Shown: in pieces, positions 45,965 to 55,742 of the stretch | Layout: the number at the start of each line of letters is the position of its first letter | Position numbering within the stretch: position 1 is the stretch's first letter | DNA from: Owenia fusiformis | Lineage: Eukaryota > Annelida > Polychaeta > Sabellida > Oweniidae | NCBI GenBank assembly: GCA_903813345.2 | Contig: CAIIXF020000005.1 | Span: forward strand, 35,283,375-35,347,374 | Reading direction: 5' to 3' | Length of the DNA: 64,000 nucleotides | Made by a program: the position numbers and the translations under genes | The notes under the pieces: generated by a model | Database searches by the model: none | Told to the model about the DNA's origin: nothing | The model's input: only the letters and a program-made list of their open reading frames with translations

Positions 45965-46636
45965 TGGCCTAGTCACATAGCCCGGCCGATGTCCGGCATC
46001 GGTAGAGCTCGGTGGATTTTTTTGGTGCCACCGAGCTCTCCTCATCGGAAGCAGAGCTCGGTGACGTGAACGGACTCCGTCCGGACATCTTCAGGCGACC
46101 GACCGAACACCGGCCGGTGACCATACGGAGTCTGTCTCAAAATGGTAGTTTTTTCTGTCGATGTGGCAGCAACTACCGGCCGGAGGTCGGCCGGACATCG
46201 GAAGGAATACGGCCGGTACCCGAGCAGGTAACAGGACACTGTGCGATCGCCGGCCGGGTTGTTAACGGGCTTTGAACAGTGACCGGCCGATAATCTGTCC
46301 CACATCGGCCGGAGCTCGGCCGCTGTCCGTTAAAAAACCTCGTCCTCTGGTTGTCTCAGATGCACGGGACACCGGCCGATACTCGGCCGTGCACGGGCCG
46401 ACGTGTTTTCCGATGTGGTTACGATGGGGCTGCCATGACATGATGAGGGAGCTCGGTGAGAGCCCGGTGAAATTTAACTCCGAAGTTAAAATTTCACCGA
46501 GCTACCACCGATGCGGTTTTAAGCAACAAACGCCACGGATGTCCGGCCTGTGTCCGGCCGGTGTTCGGCCGAGTTCGGTGAAAATTGCATCGCTGGCTCA
46601 TCGTAACCTCATCGGCCGGGCTATGTGACTAGGCCA
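45965..46636. mobile_element. 672-bp GC- and CpG-rich TTAA-flanked element with 27-bp perfect TIRs
   Basis: The left end TGGCCTAGTCACATAGCC continues into CGGCCGATG and is matched perfectly by the inverse at the right end; TTAA lies on both sides (45961-45964, 46637-46640). The body is packed with GGCCGG/CCGGCC motifs and GAGCTCGG, and contains a perfect hairpin (GAGCTCGGTGG / CCACCGAGCTC at 46005-46038). Overlapping open frames on both strands reflect GC content, not genes. Confidence 0.85.
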
Positions 46637-47042
46637 TTAAGGTGGCGTTTTCACCTAAAACTGACATCATTGGGAAATCTTGGTTGTGATGCAGTAAAAT
46701 ATTGTCAACAAAACTTTACCTTTAAATTCCAAATATTTTGACAAAATAATGATTGAACAAAGTAATAAGAATACAAACATCAAACTGTAATTTGATAGGG
46801 AATTGAACATCTCAATAGTGGAACAAAGTGGACTAATTTTTCCAGATTTGGGATATTTTTCATTCACCCATCGCATAGGGGGGTTATACCTAGTGAATGT
46901 TGGATAATGCAGATTCAAAATTTTGCGTAAAAAAATTATGGTGATTGTTTTTGATGATTTATGTAAGGCCACCATCGCATACAAATCATATTCACTCTCA
47001 TATATTTATGATTAATCTCAACCAGGTGGTATTTAGTTCGGG

Positions 47043-47390
47043 AAAGGACGATTCTCGGTTTGGAGAACAGTCTCCTGGGCTAATAATTTTTTTCGTGAAA
47101 AATATAGAAATATTACCCTAATTAAACTATGAATATTCAAAAGAGGACATTTAAATCTACAAGATGTTAAAATAACAAATTGACAAGTCTCTATTTGGGG
47201 AAAGAAGTTCATCAGTGTACTGCGCTAATATTTTTTGAGAAAAATCTAGAAATGTTACCCAATTAAATTATGACTATTCAAAAGAAGACATTCAAATCTA
47301 TATTATGTAAAAAAATCAAATTTGTCCGAAGCAGGGATAATACTCATTTAAATTGATGAACTTGGTTCTCCAAACCGAGAATCATCCTTT
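47043..47390. mobile_element. 348-bp MITE with internal direct repeat
   Basis: Ends AAAGGACGATTCTCGGTTTG and CAAACCGAGAATCATCCTTT. Inside, a roughly 110-bp segment (GCTAATA, AATTAAA, TATTCAAAAGA) is duplicated at about 47078 and 47228. No coding frame. Confidence 0.75.
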
Positions 47391-47600
47391 TGTAGTTGTA
47401 GCACTACTATGCATAAAATGTGACCAGACAGGATTCTCATTCGGAGCTTAGATTTTGACTAATGCAAGTATGTATATTATCAGTACACAATGCTATACTA
47501 GATTTAGTAATTGAGAGTGATCTCCCCTGGTTTTTCTCACCAAGGTGGTTAATCCGCATTCACCTTCTTAGCAAAGTGAACTTATTTTAACAATGGTGTA

Positions 47601-47822
47601 CAGGGTGTCAAATAAATATGTTCTCCCCCTAATTTTAAAAGTATGAACTTAGAGCATAAAAGTGCATCTAGTTGAGCTAGTCATTTGAAACTTTTTGGGG
47701 TGTTGCTCCATGAACCTAGTTTTGATGTGCCAAGGAACAATTCAGATATCATGCAGATAAAAAAAGTTGTTCAACATTATGTGAATGTTAAAGCTAAGGG
47801 GGAGAACATATTTGACACCCTG
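47601..47822. mobile_element. 222-bp Tc1/mariner-type MITE, TA-flanked
   Basis: CAGGGTGTCAAATAAATATG at the left and CATATTTGACACCCTG at the right, with GTTCTCCCCCT paired inward, and TA at 47599-47600 and 47823-47824. TA duplication and CAGGGTG ends fit the mariner superfamily. Confidence 0.8.
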
Positions 47823-48280
47823 TAGTTTTCAAATTTTCAAATCTGTGTCACTCAGTAGCTCTTATGCTGGAGAAATCAGCATTAAAATTTGCGATTACCG
47901 ATTGATGAAAATGTGACATGAGTGATCCAAGTAGTTATATCACTCAATAATCTGTTTCCTTGATATTGTGATGTCAGGGGCATTTTTTTTTAATATTGGG
48001 AGTGTTGTTCCGCAACAGCCCTCATTATAATTAATAATATCCAGTGATTAATATTTTTGGAAGAATTTACATGCTATTTTAGCTGATTGTCAACCAAGCA
48101 ACTTATCTTGGATGCTTATAGACATGAACCAGCTACAACTTCATTTGGTAGGATAACCAAAATCAGACTTGTACTTCAGAAATGATCAAATTCAGGCATC
48201 TGGTTCTATATCCTGAAACCATTTCAAGGTCACATCACAAGTGACAAAAATATTTTTCTCGTTTAATAACTGGGTTTTTA

Positions 48281-48286
48281 TTTATT
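48281..48286 (-). terminator. RPL9: Poly(A) signal AATAAA for RPL9
   Basis: TTTATT on the + strand is AATAAA in the RPL9 direction, about 26 nt past the stop codon. A short 3' UTR of this kind is typical for ribosomal protein genes. Confidence 0.7.
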
Positions 48287-48311
48287 TTTGTATTCACAGA
48301 TAAATTAGAGT

Positions 48312-48421
48312 TTAGTCCTCTTCAGCTACAACAATGTTTGTTTTCTGTGATACGTAGACACCATCCAAGAATTTTCTGATATCCTTGTTTTTCACCTTAG
48401 TGCATTGTTGGATAAGAGCAG
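48312..48421 (-). CDS. RPL9: RPL9 coding exon 4 (last)
   Basis: Encodes [20 protein letters not shown] then [15 protein letters not shown] and TAA. Acceptor CATTTCAG; the preceding codon is split (G|CT). Confidence 0.97.
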
Positions 48422-50381
48422 CTGAAATGACAAAAACAAATGAAAATTATTGTTCCATGTTTTTGAACTGGACAAGGCTTTTTTCATAACAGCAGAGAGA
48501 GTACTCACCAAATTAATTCATAACCCGATCAATTTAATGCCATGCACTCTTCCTAAATTCTAATCCAGTAGGAAAAAATAAGATTATATATTCTTCAAAA
48601 CATTTACAGATTTTCTTATTATTTTATAATGGTTGTTTCTTTCAAGTATTTAAGTGACAAAATTTTTTAGTTTTGAGATGCTAGCAAATAGCCCGATGAC
48701 CAGTACACTATGATGACAGATTCTTACCTGAGTTTGAGACTGCTTCGATATCGTTACCATCCAGAACAAACTCATCCTTCTGGGCTCCTGATGGGACAAA
48801 TGTCACTCCTGGCAACATGCTGACTTTTCGGGTGAATTTTTCTCCCAGGAAGTTGCGCACTTCAACTACTGTGTTGTTCTCAGTGATGGCGATGTTAATT
48901 GGGAAATGGGCATACACGCTTCTCATCTTGTAACGGTAACCCTAAAAAGACCAATAGAATTCTGCGAATGTGGTGATACATCATTTAAGGATGTTCCCTG
49001 GACGAAGTTGAAAACGATGAACACCAACCCCTAATTTTTCTTTTCAAAATGTGAAGTACATAGCATAACTAAGTGTTTCTGTGAGTTTAAGAAAAAGTTA
49101 AATATTCAAAAGTGTGTTTTGGGGTGAAAACCTGATTTTTAACATGGGTTTCAATGAGAAAGTGCCACGCCCACTTTTGTCAAATATTGACACTTTAGAG
49201 GCCTCTTGCTCAGAAAAAAGCACACTAACATATGGTTTTTAAAGTTTTAATATTCTTTGTTGCCCGTGAGAATCCCAGAAAACCATTTTTGAGAAAAAGT
49301 TAAATACTATTGAATATTTTCCTATCTGACCAGGGAACATCCTTAAAGGAAATGGCGGTTAGGATTGATGTGGAAATGTAACAATTTTCTGTTTGGGGCG
49401 GAGAGGCGATAAATAATGACCACAACAAATTTTTGATATATTTTCTGCACACGTCATCCTCTGATGTGTGATCTAACAGAAGGCCATTTCATTAGAGTTG
49501 ATGTACTAGTGATCCCTCTCAGATTATCCCTAATGGGCATTGAATTCATATGTTTTTATCATACATCTTTTTAAAGGTTCAAACAGATCAACATTGTGGC
49601 TTGTCCTTTTCTGAATATCAAAGGGTGCATACTACTTACTCTAATGCTTGGAAGATCATTTGGTGATAAAAATTCAAGTATTACATGAAAGAAATCTGAG
49701 GAAATCAAATTACAAAATTACAGCCTTTTAAATATCTTCACAAGTCATATTAGTCAGAAATTATCGCAAAATTATCCTAAAATTGAGTCAAGCTTACCTT
49801 AGTAACTCCAATAATCATGTTTGTTATGTGAGAGCAAACAGTTCTGACTGCAGCCAATTCTTTACGGATTCCAAACCATTTCTCAACAATGATTTTGCTC
49901 TTGCCATCCATTCTCATGTCGACATCCAAATGGCGGAAATCACGTCGGAGTGTACCTCTGGGACCAGTTACGGTGACCTTACGAGCCTTAACACTTATTT
50001 TCACTGAAAAAGAGTTATATCACCATGTAAATTTCCAAGATTCACGTTACTATGCAAATTTGGTCAACTCACTGCATATACATAATTGAAACATTTATAG
50101 AAATCAGTACCTTTTTCTACTTGCAGTGTTCAATTCTCCAACAATTATAAAAAATAAACAAATCAAATGAAATATGAACAATTTGAAGACATGAAATATA
50201 ATATATATGGGATTATCAATCAATACTCACAATGCAACAAATCAAGTTCTCAAGATTTCCAACGATGTCATTTTCCACAGCTTACTATGGAAGCTGAGAC
50301 TTATGTTTTCATGTTAAAGACAAGGAAGGACTTACCCCCATCAGGGATTTTCACACTTTGTTTGGCATTGACAACCTTCAT
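48312..50381 (-). CDS. RPL9: 60S ribosomal protein L9 (uL6), complete
   Basis: Component of the large ribosomal subunit. Coding joins on the minus strand are 50381-50336, 50003-49798, 48941-48728 and 48421-48312: 576 nt, 191 residues (human protein 192). The order is [15 protein letters not shown], then [74 protein letters not shown] and [15 protein letters not shown], ending AEED. The two uL6 alpha/beta domains are complete with no frame damage. The start is the first ATG after a strong acceptor (AATTTCCAG, then CCAATATG). A non-coding exon lies upstream at about 52941-52968. Confidence 0.97.
48728..48941 (-). CDS. RPL9: RPL9 coding exon 3
   Basis: Encodes [40 protein letters not shown] and [20 protein letters not shown] then [11 protein letters not shown]. 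Donor GTAAGA, phase 1 out. Confidence 0.97.
48989..49342. mobile_element. 354-bp TTAA-type MITE in an RPL9 intron
   Basis: Ends GGATGTTCCCTGG and CCAGGGAACATCC, perfect inverted repeats, flanked by TTAA at 48985-48988 and 49343-49346. A different family from the TTAA elements near 45600. No coding frame. Confidence 0.82.
49798..50003 (-). CDS. RPL9: RPL9 coding exon 2
   Basis: Encodes [60 protein letters not shown] and NMIIGVTK. Acceptor CTTTTTCAG, donor GTAAGC. Confidence 0.97.
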
Positions 50382-50386
50382 ATTGG
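50336..50386 (-). CDS. RPL9: RPL9 coding exon 1 with start codon
   Basis: ATG at 50381-50379, five bases inside the exon after the acceptor AATTTCCAG. Encodes [15 protein letters not shown] and ends in phase 1 before GTAAGT. Bases 50382-50386 are 5' UTR. Confidence 0.93.
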
Positions 50387-50669
50387 CTGGAAATTAAAAC
50401 AAAACAATAATAATAAAAACATTTTCACAACATGTGCATTGATTATGTTGGACACAATTAATATCGAATAATTTGACACAAGAAAAGGTTTTCTTGACAA
50501 TTATTTGTTTGTTGATAGATTTCCATGTTTATTGACAATCTTGGACTTGACTAAAATAAAGGGGAATGACCATGAAATAACAACAGATTCTACTTTATCC
50601 TAATGACATGCAACAGAAAGCCGACACAGAATGTAGATCTATTCCACAAAATGCATCATTTATAATCTT

Positions 50670-51319
50670 TTAACAAAAAGTGCTTTGCTCAGTATATACT
50701 ACTCTCTTATTCACTCTCAACTCAATTACTGCAATATTATTTGGGGTAACAACTACAAATCTTATCTTAAAAAAATTCACATGATTCAAAAACGATTTGT
50801 TCGCATTGTTTTAGGAAAAAAATACCTTGATCATACAGCTCCATTATTCAAAGAACTTAATCTTCTGAATATATATGATATAAATAAGCTGAATACAGCA
50901 ATTTTCATGTACCAAGTAAAAGATGGTGACCAAATACTAAATTCTCTACTCGATACAAATTTCCAAATAAACTGTGATACACATAGTTATAATACCCGCC
51001 AATGTGACAACTTCCATATTGAACATGCGAACAAATTTTCCATAAAACGTAATGGGCCTTCACTATGGAATTCTCTTAAAAATTCCACAAAAATGTCAAA
51101 ATCTATAATCTCCTTTAAAAAGGCCTACAAATCTGACCTCTTGTCAAGCTACTTATAAAAAATCTGTCTTATTAAACATTTTTATTTACTATCCACGCAT
51201 TGTATATTACAATAGTCATGGCACATCATTTAAACGCAACGTACATACATGCTTAGTGTATGCATTGTACTATGTTATATCATGTAAATACTTGTATATA
51301 TGAAACTCATATACCTACT
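50670..51319 (+). pseudogene. 5'-truncated non-LTR retrotransposon (LINE) fragment, end of reverse transcriptase ORF
   Basis: An open frame of 157 codons (50685-51158) contains YYSLIHSQLNYCNIIWG, QKRFVRIVLG, HTAPLFKELNLLNIYDINKL, THSYNTRQ and GPSLWNSLKNS. These are hallmarks of the C-terminal region after the reverse transcriptase of Jockey/CR1-type LINEs. The catalytic RT domain and endonuclease are absent (5' truncation), so it is dead. It lies antisense to RPL9 inside its first intron. Its 3' UTR probably continues at 52377-52563, ending in a TAAATAAATAAA tail. Confidence 0.85.
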
Positions 51320-51320
51320 A

Positions 51321-52141
51321 TTTTTTTCAAGGCCTGTCTGCGTCGCTAACATGCTAAATATAAGAGTTAGCTGACGTTTGGGAGTCTGACTTACCTTCTA
51401 AAGGTTAGAACCCGAATCTTAATGAAACTATATCACCTTTGTTGCGTCGATGATGATGCATAAACATAGCATTTGATAGAAATTAGCGTAAATGCTTTTC
51501 CGACTTTTTCATTTTTCATCAATGTTGACTTCCGGGAAGGCGTTGTAGTTATCACGAAATAACGCATTGACCCTTGAACTTTACTTTGTTGACGTGTCAA
51601 CCAAGCATGTCTGGTGTGAAAATTAAAAGAATATTAAGCAATGTTCTACATCCGCCAAGCTAAGTGAAGTAGTCAATATTAAAAATTACCAATTTCAAGT
51701 GAAGTACGCAACGAACGAAACTGCGTGATCTACACTCCCACTATTGGTCTGAATGAAATGCTACGTAGAAATATGAGCCATCTGCTGTATTAGTCGATTA
51801 ATAGAGAAAGACCTGTTGGTGATGCTTTATAATTTAGACCAAAACATTGAAGAACAAACGAACCTGTAAATCGTGAAAACAACGAACAAATATTCGGTTT
51901 TCACATATGTTCGGTAATTTTTCGTATTGAAACTTCCGGAACTTACAAGGAAATCATTCATTTTCTCGATCCATGATTTACCTCTTGGATGTTGTGGCAA
52001 ATGCTCCATGGTTGACGGAACAAAGGTGATATGGTTTCATTAAGATTCGGGTTCTAACCTTTAGAAGGTAAGTCAGACTCCCAAACGTCAGCTAACTCTT
52101 ATATTTAGCATGTTAGCGACGCAGACAGGCCTTGAAAAAAA
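51321..52141. mobile_element. 821-bp non-autonomous transposon with 121-bp TIRs
   Basis: Arms 51321-51441 and 52021-52141 are inverted copies with one visible mismatch. TA lies outside both ends (51319-51320, 52142-52143). The outer ends are TTTTTTTCAAGGCCTG and CAGGCCTTGAAAAAAA. No transposase is encoded in the 579-bp centre. The near-identical arms suggest recent insertion. Each arm has AAG|GTAAGT, a consensus splice donor; in the left arm it faces the RPL9 direction. Confidence 0.85.
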
Positions 52142-52148
52142 TAGTATA

Positions 52149-52376
52149 CAGGGCTCTCACCAGGAAATATTTAGGGTGTGGTGCTAACATCTTCAGAATA
52201 ACCGTTCAATCATGATAAATCATATTTATGTTATGTTTTATCCTTTTTACATGCTATTATTGTATATTCAGTCAAGTTTAGACTGTGGAAACAGTCATGA
52301 TTTGCCAATAGGGTGTGGAGGGAGCTAAATAGAGTGTGGTGCTGCGCCACAGTCTAAAAGCCTGGCGAGAGCCCTG
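52149..52376. mobile_element. 228-bp MITE, CAGGGCTCTCACCAGG ends
   Basis: Ends CAGGGCTCTCACCAGG and CCTGGCGAGAGCCCTG (one mismatch), flanked by GTATA on both sides (52144-52148, 52377-52381). GGTGTGGTGCT motifs recur inside. hAT-like ends, but a 5-bp duplication as for the 8666 element. Confidence 0.8.
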
Positions 52377-52563
52377 GTATATATACCCTTGTAAACTAGT
52401 TAGACTATATATATATATTTTTTTATATTTGCTAGTGATACTTTTTTTTGATACTTGACATTATACTTTTATATGCCATTTGGTGTCAGTATTAGTCATG
52501 TATTATTATTGTATATACATTTTTTTTTTTTTTCTAAATAAATAAATAAATAAATAAATATTT
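52377..52563 (+). mobile_element. LINE 3' end with TAAA tail
   Basis: AT-rich sequence ending in a T run and CTAAATAAATAAATAAATAA, the typical tail of CR1/Jockey-type LINEs, in the same orientation as the ORF at 50685. Interpreted as the 3' end of that insertion after two later insertions split it. Confidence 0.55.
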
Positions 52564-52940
52564 CACAAAGTTTCAGTAACTTGTAAATAGAGCCAAATAG
52601 ACATAGTACTGTGTCAAGTTTAGACGAGGCTGCACCGGCTGTCAGGAGTTGGACTAACACTCTTGTTATGTGGAACATACATTTTATAATGAACGAAACA
52701 CATAGCAAAATGTAGAAATTTCATCCAATAGTAAGAAACCATAATTTTTTCTGTAAAATAACCATAATATAGGCCATTTCGAGCTCATTTTAAACAGACT
52801 CGGTTAACTTTATTCAGCGAAACTCTCAAAACATAATAAGCATACATGACTGCAGTTAATCTGACGTTTTGGAATGAATCGAAAAGATGGATGAGGAGAT
52901 GTTAAGCGATACTTCGAGGATATTGAATAAATCCGCAAAC

Positions 52941-52968
52941 CTGCAAATATGGCCGACGGAAAAGGAAG
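52941..52968 (-). other. RPL9: RPL9 non-coding first exon with TOP-like start
   Basis: In the gene direction: CTTCCTTTTCCGTC, then GGCCATATTTGCAG and the donor GTTTGC. A C followed by a pyrimidine run at the start is the 5'-TOP feature of ribosomal protein mRNAs, which puts translation under mTOR/LARP1 control (family knowledge). The exact first base is inferred. Confidence 0.7.
52944..52953 (-). promoter_or_regulatory. RPL9: YY1-like motif GCCATATTTG in RPL9 exon 1
   Basis: CCATATT matches the YY1 core CCATNTT and sits just downstream of the start, where YY1 sites usually lie in housekeeping genes. The identical decamer occurs at the SEC13 start. Confidence 0.5.
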
Positions 52969-52977
52969 TTAACAATG

Positions 52978-52987
52978 GCGCATGCGC
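52978..52987. promoter_or_regulatory. RPL9: NRF-1-type site GCGCATGCGC in the RPL9 promoter
   Basis: A perfect palindrome GCGCATGCGC about 10 nt upstream of the inferred start, matching the NRF-1 core known from many housekeeping promoters. Confidence 0.65.
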
Positions 52988-54800
52988 AGAATGAACCACT
53001 TGGGCAAGCATTAATTTGCGGCATGGTACCAGTGGCACTGATTTGGCACATAATTCCATATGTTCGAAAATCTTGGACTGAGAGCATATATTTGATTTAA
53101 CTTATTCATTTAGATTGTTGTGGTAGCATTTAATTAGTTTCATAATATTATTTAACCGGCAATATTTATATAGTGCAAAGGCCTGACGTTGATATACGTC
53201 CATGATTTAACAGAACAAATGGGGCCGTTATTGAAGACACGGGCTTTTAACTAGAAGGGTAGGCAACTTCCCATTAATTATTCATACATAAGGATTGCCT
53301 TTTGGTTTTCAAAGAATATCTTATTTTGTACTTTTTTATGGATGATTTGAAGAAATAACTCAAAAATAAAAACATGATTATCCACATACATGTTGATAAT
53401 TTAATAAAAAAATGGAATTAATCATAATAATGGCATTAAAGAAAGTGAACATTCTCCCACAAATTATGTTTTTATTGGAATGTGTTCTTGAATAATTACC
53501 CACAATGCAATACTCGAAGGGCACATTTTGATACCTCTTATTCTTATTGGTCTTTTTTGTTTACTTTAACATGAGATTTAACATAATTTAAATTATATTG
53601 AAAATTGTTTTTTATTCAAAATAATACTTAAACATGTATATCTAAATAATACTTTTTCAAATATTACCATAAAAAAGGGAAGCATGGCACTGCTCATTTT
53701 GAAGTTCTCATGTTTATTACACAGAGTTGCATACCCTTCTAATTGAAAGCCCATGTTGAAGATTAGATGCAAAAGCTCTAAAAGATCTTGATTCCATGTT
53801 TATGGCGCAATTCGGCAATACTAGTATATGATATATCACAAACATATTTTAGAAAAAGAGACCATCACCTTGCCAAACATTTGTTCAATGGATTGGGAAG
53901 AACATGGTAATTCCTGTAATGGTTTATGTTTTGTTATTTTGATATTTTGACAGTACAAGCCTTTGAAGCCATTGAACTTGGGCTCACTTCTAACTCAGTT
54001 CAAAGCAATGAAATAAAGCGAGTTTCTATCTTATTTAATTAATATAAATTTGTATTATACAATGCATGTCATGGCATGCTTAGAATAAATTAAGTGACAA
54101 TGAATGAACAGACACATTTTATGAATTCATTCATTTTATGTAATGTATTTCATTTATTAACACATACAAGGTATGAGAAAAATGCATCAATGTACATTTT
54201 TGTTCACCTGTTCTTGTTTGTGCAGTAGGTAGGGAAAATCAAATTTAACGGTTGAATTGGATCTAACGAGTGATCTTTACATAAATATTGTTTCAATTTT
54301 GAGGGAGGACTGCATCTATTTGGAGATGTTATTGAAAAAATTGCTGTTACATTGATGCCAATGTTATTTTCTGATACAAAATAAAATATGAAGACATGGG
54401 TATATTTCTTTAGGCTATAGTTTCTGGAAAACATCCTTGTTGCATATAGTGTAAGGTTAGGCTAATTAGAAATTAATTGTAGTTAATCCAACATTGTTGA
54501 CTTGGAGAAGATATTTGGTAAATTAAAGAGGCATCAATTTTGAATGCTTTTTTCTTGAAATATTGGTATTTCCTGGAGTAGGCATTGACCTCTTATCAGA
54601 TTTTCTAAAAGAAGACAGTGTAAGGATTACTTAGGTCCAAAGCCTTCTCTATATTACGGCTGTAAGCTAGAGACTCGAGAAATGTAAGGATACAAAATAG
54701 AATTTATTATATGAATGAATTAGACAGTATATGTTCATCAAAAATGGTGGATAACGTAATACTAAGAGACGATGCTCACAGAATACAGAATTAAAGCCAA
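52988..54800. other. Intergenic region between RPL9 and SEC13
   Basis: About 1.8 kb of AT-rich DNA upstream of RPL9. I see no gene, tRNA or clear mobile element in it. Confidence 0.6.
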
Positions 54801-54824
54801 GACATTTCTTTAATAATTCTTCGG

Positions 54825-54830
54825 TTTATT
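54825..54830 (-). terminator. SEC13: Candidate SEC13 poly(A) signal
   Basis: TTTATT on the + strand (AATAAA in the gene direction), about 805 nt past the stop. Other AT-rich hexamers lie nearby, so the 3' UTR length is uncertain. Confidence 0.35.
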
Positions 54831-55634
54831 TACAATACATTTATAATATTATCGATACAGTTTATAAGATAGACAAATATTGTACATAAATGATAATGTC
54901 ACCAGGAATTGTATTTCATAATACATTGAACTACATAAAGATAAAATTGCTTTTTTCAAAGAGTACAACAAATATGTATGTGTGGGACTGGAAAGGTTTG
55001 TGTCCTGATTCTCAAATAAAACCTTAAACTAAAAGAATAGCCCTGGTGCGACTTTTTGGCTGTTGCCTGTTCCAGCGACAAAGTTGACTTTTATGACAGC
55101 AAATCCCAATACTTAACTCAAAAAAATTTTGGAGAAAATCCCTTTGGATTCAAATATTTTCAAGGGGACTCTCTCTCCCAGGAACATGTTCCAAGAGAAA
55201 ATGAACAGATATTGTATTTTCTGAAAATTGCTAAATTGCTACCCCAACTGAGATCCACATTTGTAGATGTATAAACAAGAGCTAGAGAAAGGTAAATAGT
55301 ATAAAATAAAAATAAAATAGCTTCATCTCATGTCATAACATTGTACGTAACAGTGCGACACGTGACATGGTACTGAGAAAGTCCATTTCCAACAGGGTTC
55401 TTTTTTACTGAGGCTTGTTTCTCAAAGCTAGGTAGTATGGTAGGTCATGATTTGTGGAATTCAATCATCTCTCTAGATACTACTCTTTAAACATCAAGAG
55501 TCAACCGAATTTCACAAATCCTTAATTCTTCAACTTTCTTTATCTGGACTGCCGACTTAATATAAATCCATATGCATTGTCCACAAGTATTCATATCCAT
55601 AATGCCCAATTTAAGAAGTCTGTATCCATTATTG

Positions 55635-55742
55635 CTATGACATTTGCTCACTAGATTGACCTTCAGTCAACTGTCCTTGACCTTTATTCACATCACTGAC
55701 ACACACCCATTGGTTTTCTAAAGTCTCTTTCCACAAACTCAC
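55635..55742 (-). CDS. SEC13: SEC13 exon 9 (last)
   Basis: Encodes [20 protein letters not shown] then [15 protein letters not shown] and TAG, matching the conserved end of the propeller and the short SEC13 tail. Confidence 0.96.
   Translation of the reverse strand: MSLWKETLENQWVCVSDVNKGQGQLTEGQSSEQMS

Larger units (their letters stand above)
41388..48259. other. CADPS 3' UTR and intergenic region before RPL9
   Basis: Convergent interval: CADPS ends from the left, RPL9 from the right. It contains one minisatellite and five inverted-repeat elements, listed separately. About 42610-44920 is AT-rich sequence with nothing recognisable beyond scattered AATAAA signals; part is probably CADPS 3' UTR. 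Confidence 0.6.
50387..52940 (-). other. RPL9: RPL9 5'-UTR intron filled with nested transposons
   Basis: Runs from the donor at 52940-52939 (CAG|GTTTGC) to the acceptor before the ATG exon. Three layers of mobile DNA occupy much of it: a LINE remnant about 50670-52563, cut by a 121-bp-TIR element at 51321-52141 and a CAGGG MITE at 52149-52376. Confidence 0.8.

Noticed and set aside
46012-46628. Overlapping open frames of 87-118 codons on both strands in the GC-rich block
   Set aside because: They lie inside a TIR-bounded CpG-rich element, are open on both strands because stop codons are rare in GC-rich DNA, and have low-complexity composition with no recognisable domain.
50685-51158. 157-codon open frame considered as a host gene
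   Set aside because: Its motifs (HTAPLFKELN, YNTRQ, GPSLWNSL) are those of the end of LINE ORF2 proteins, and it lacks the catalytic part, so it is a retrotransposon remnant.
55056-55274. 72-codon + strand frame downstream of SEC13
   Set aside because: No homology recognised, antisense to the probable SEC13 3' UTR, and no start context or splice structure.
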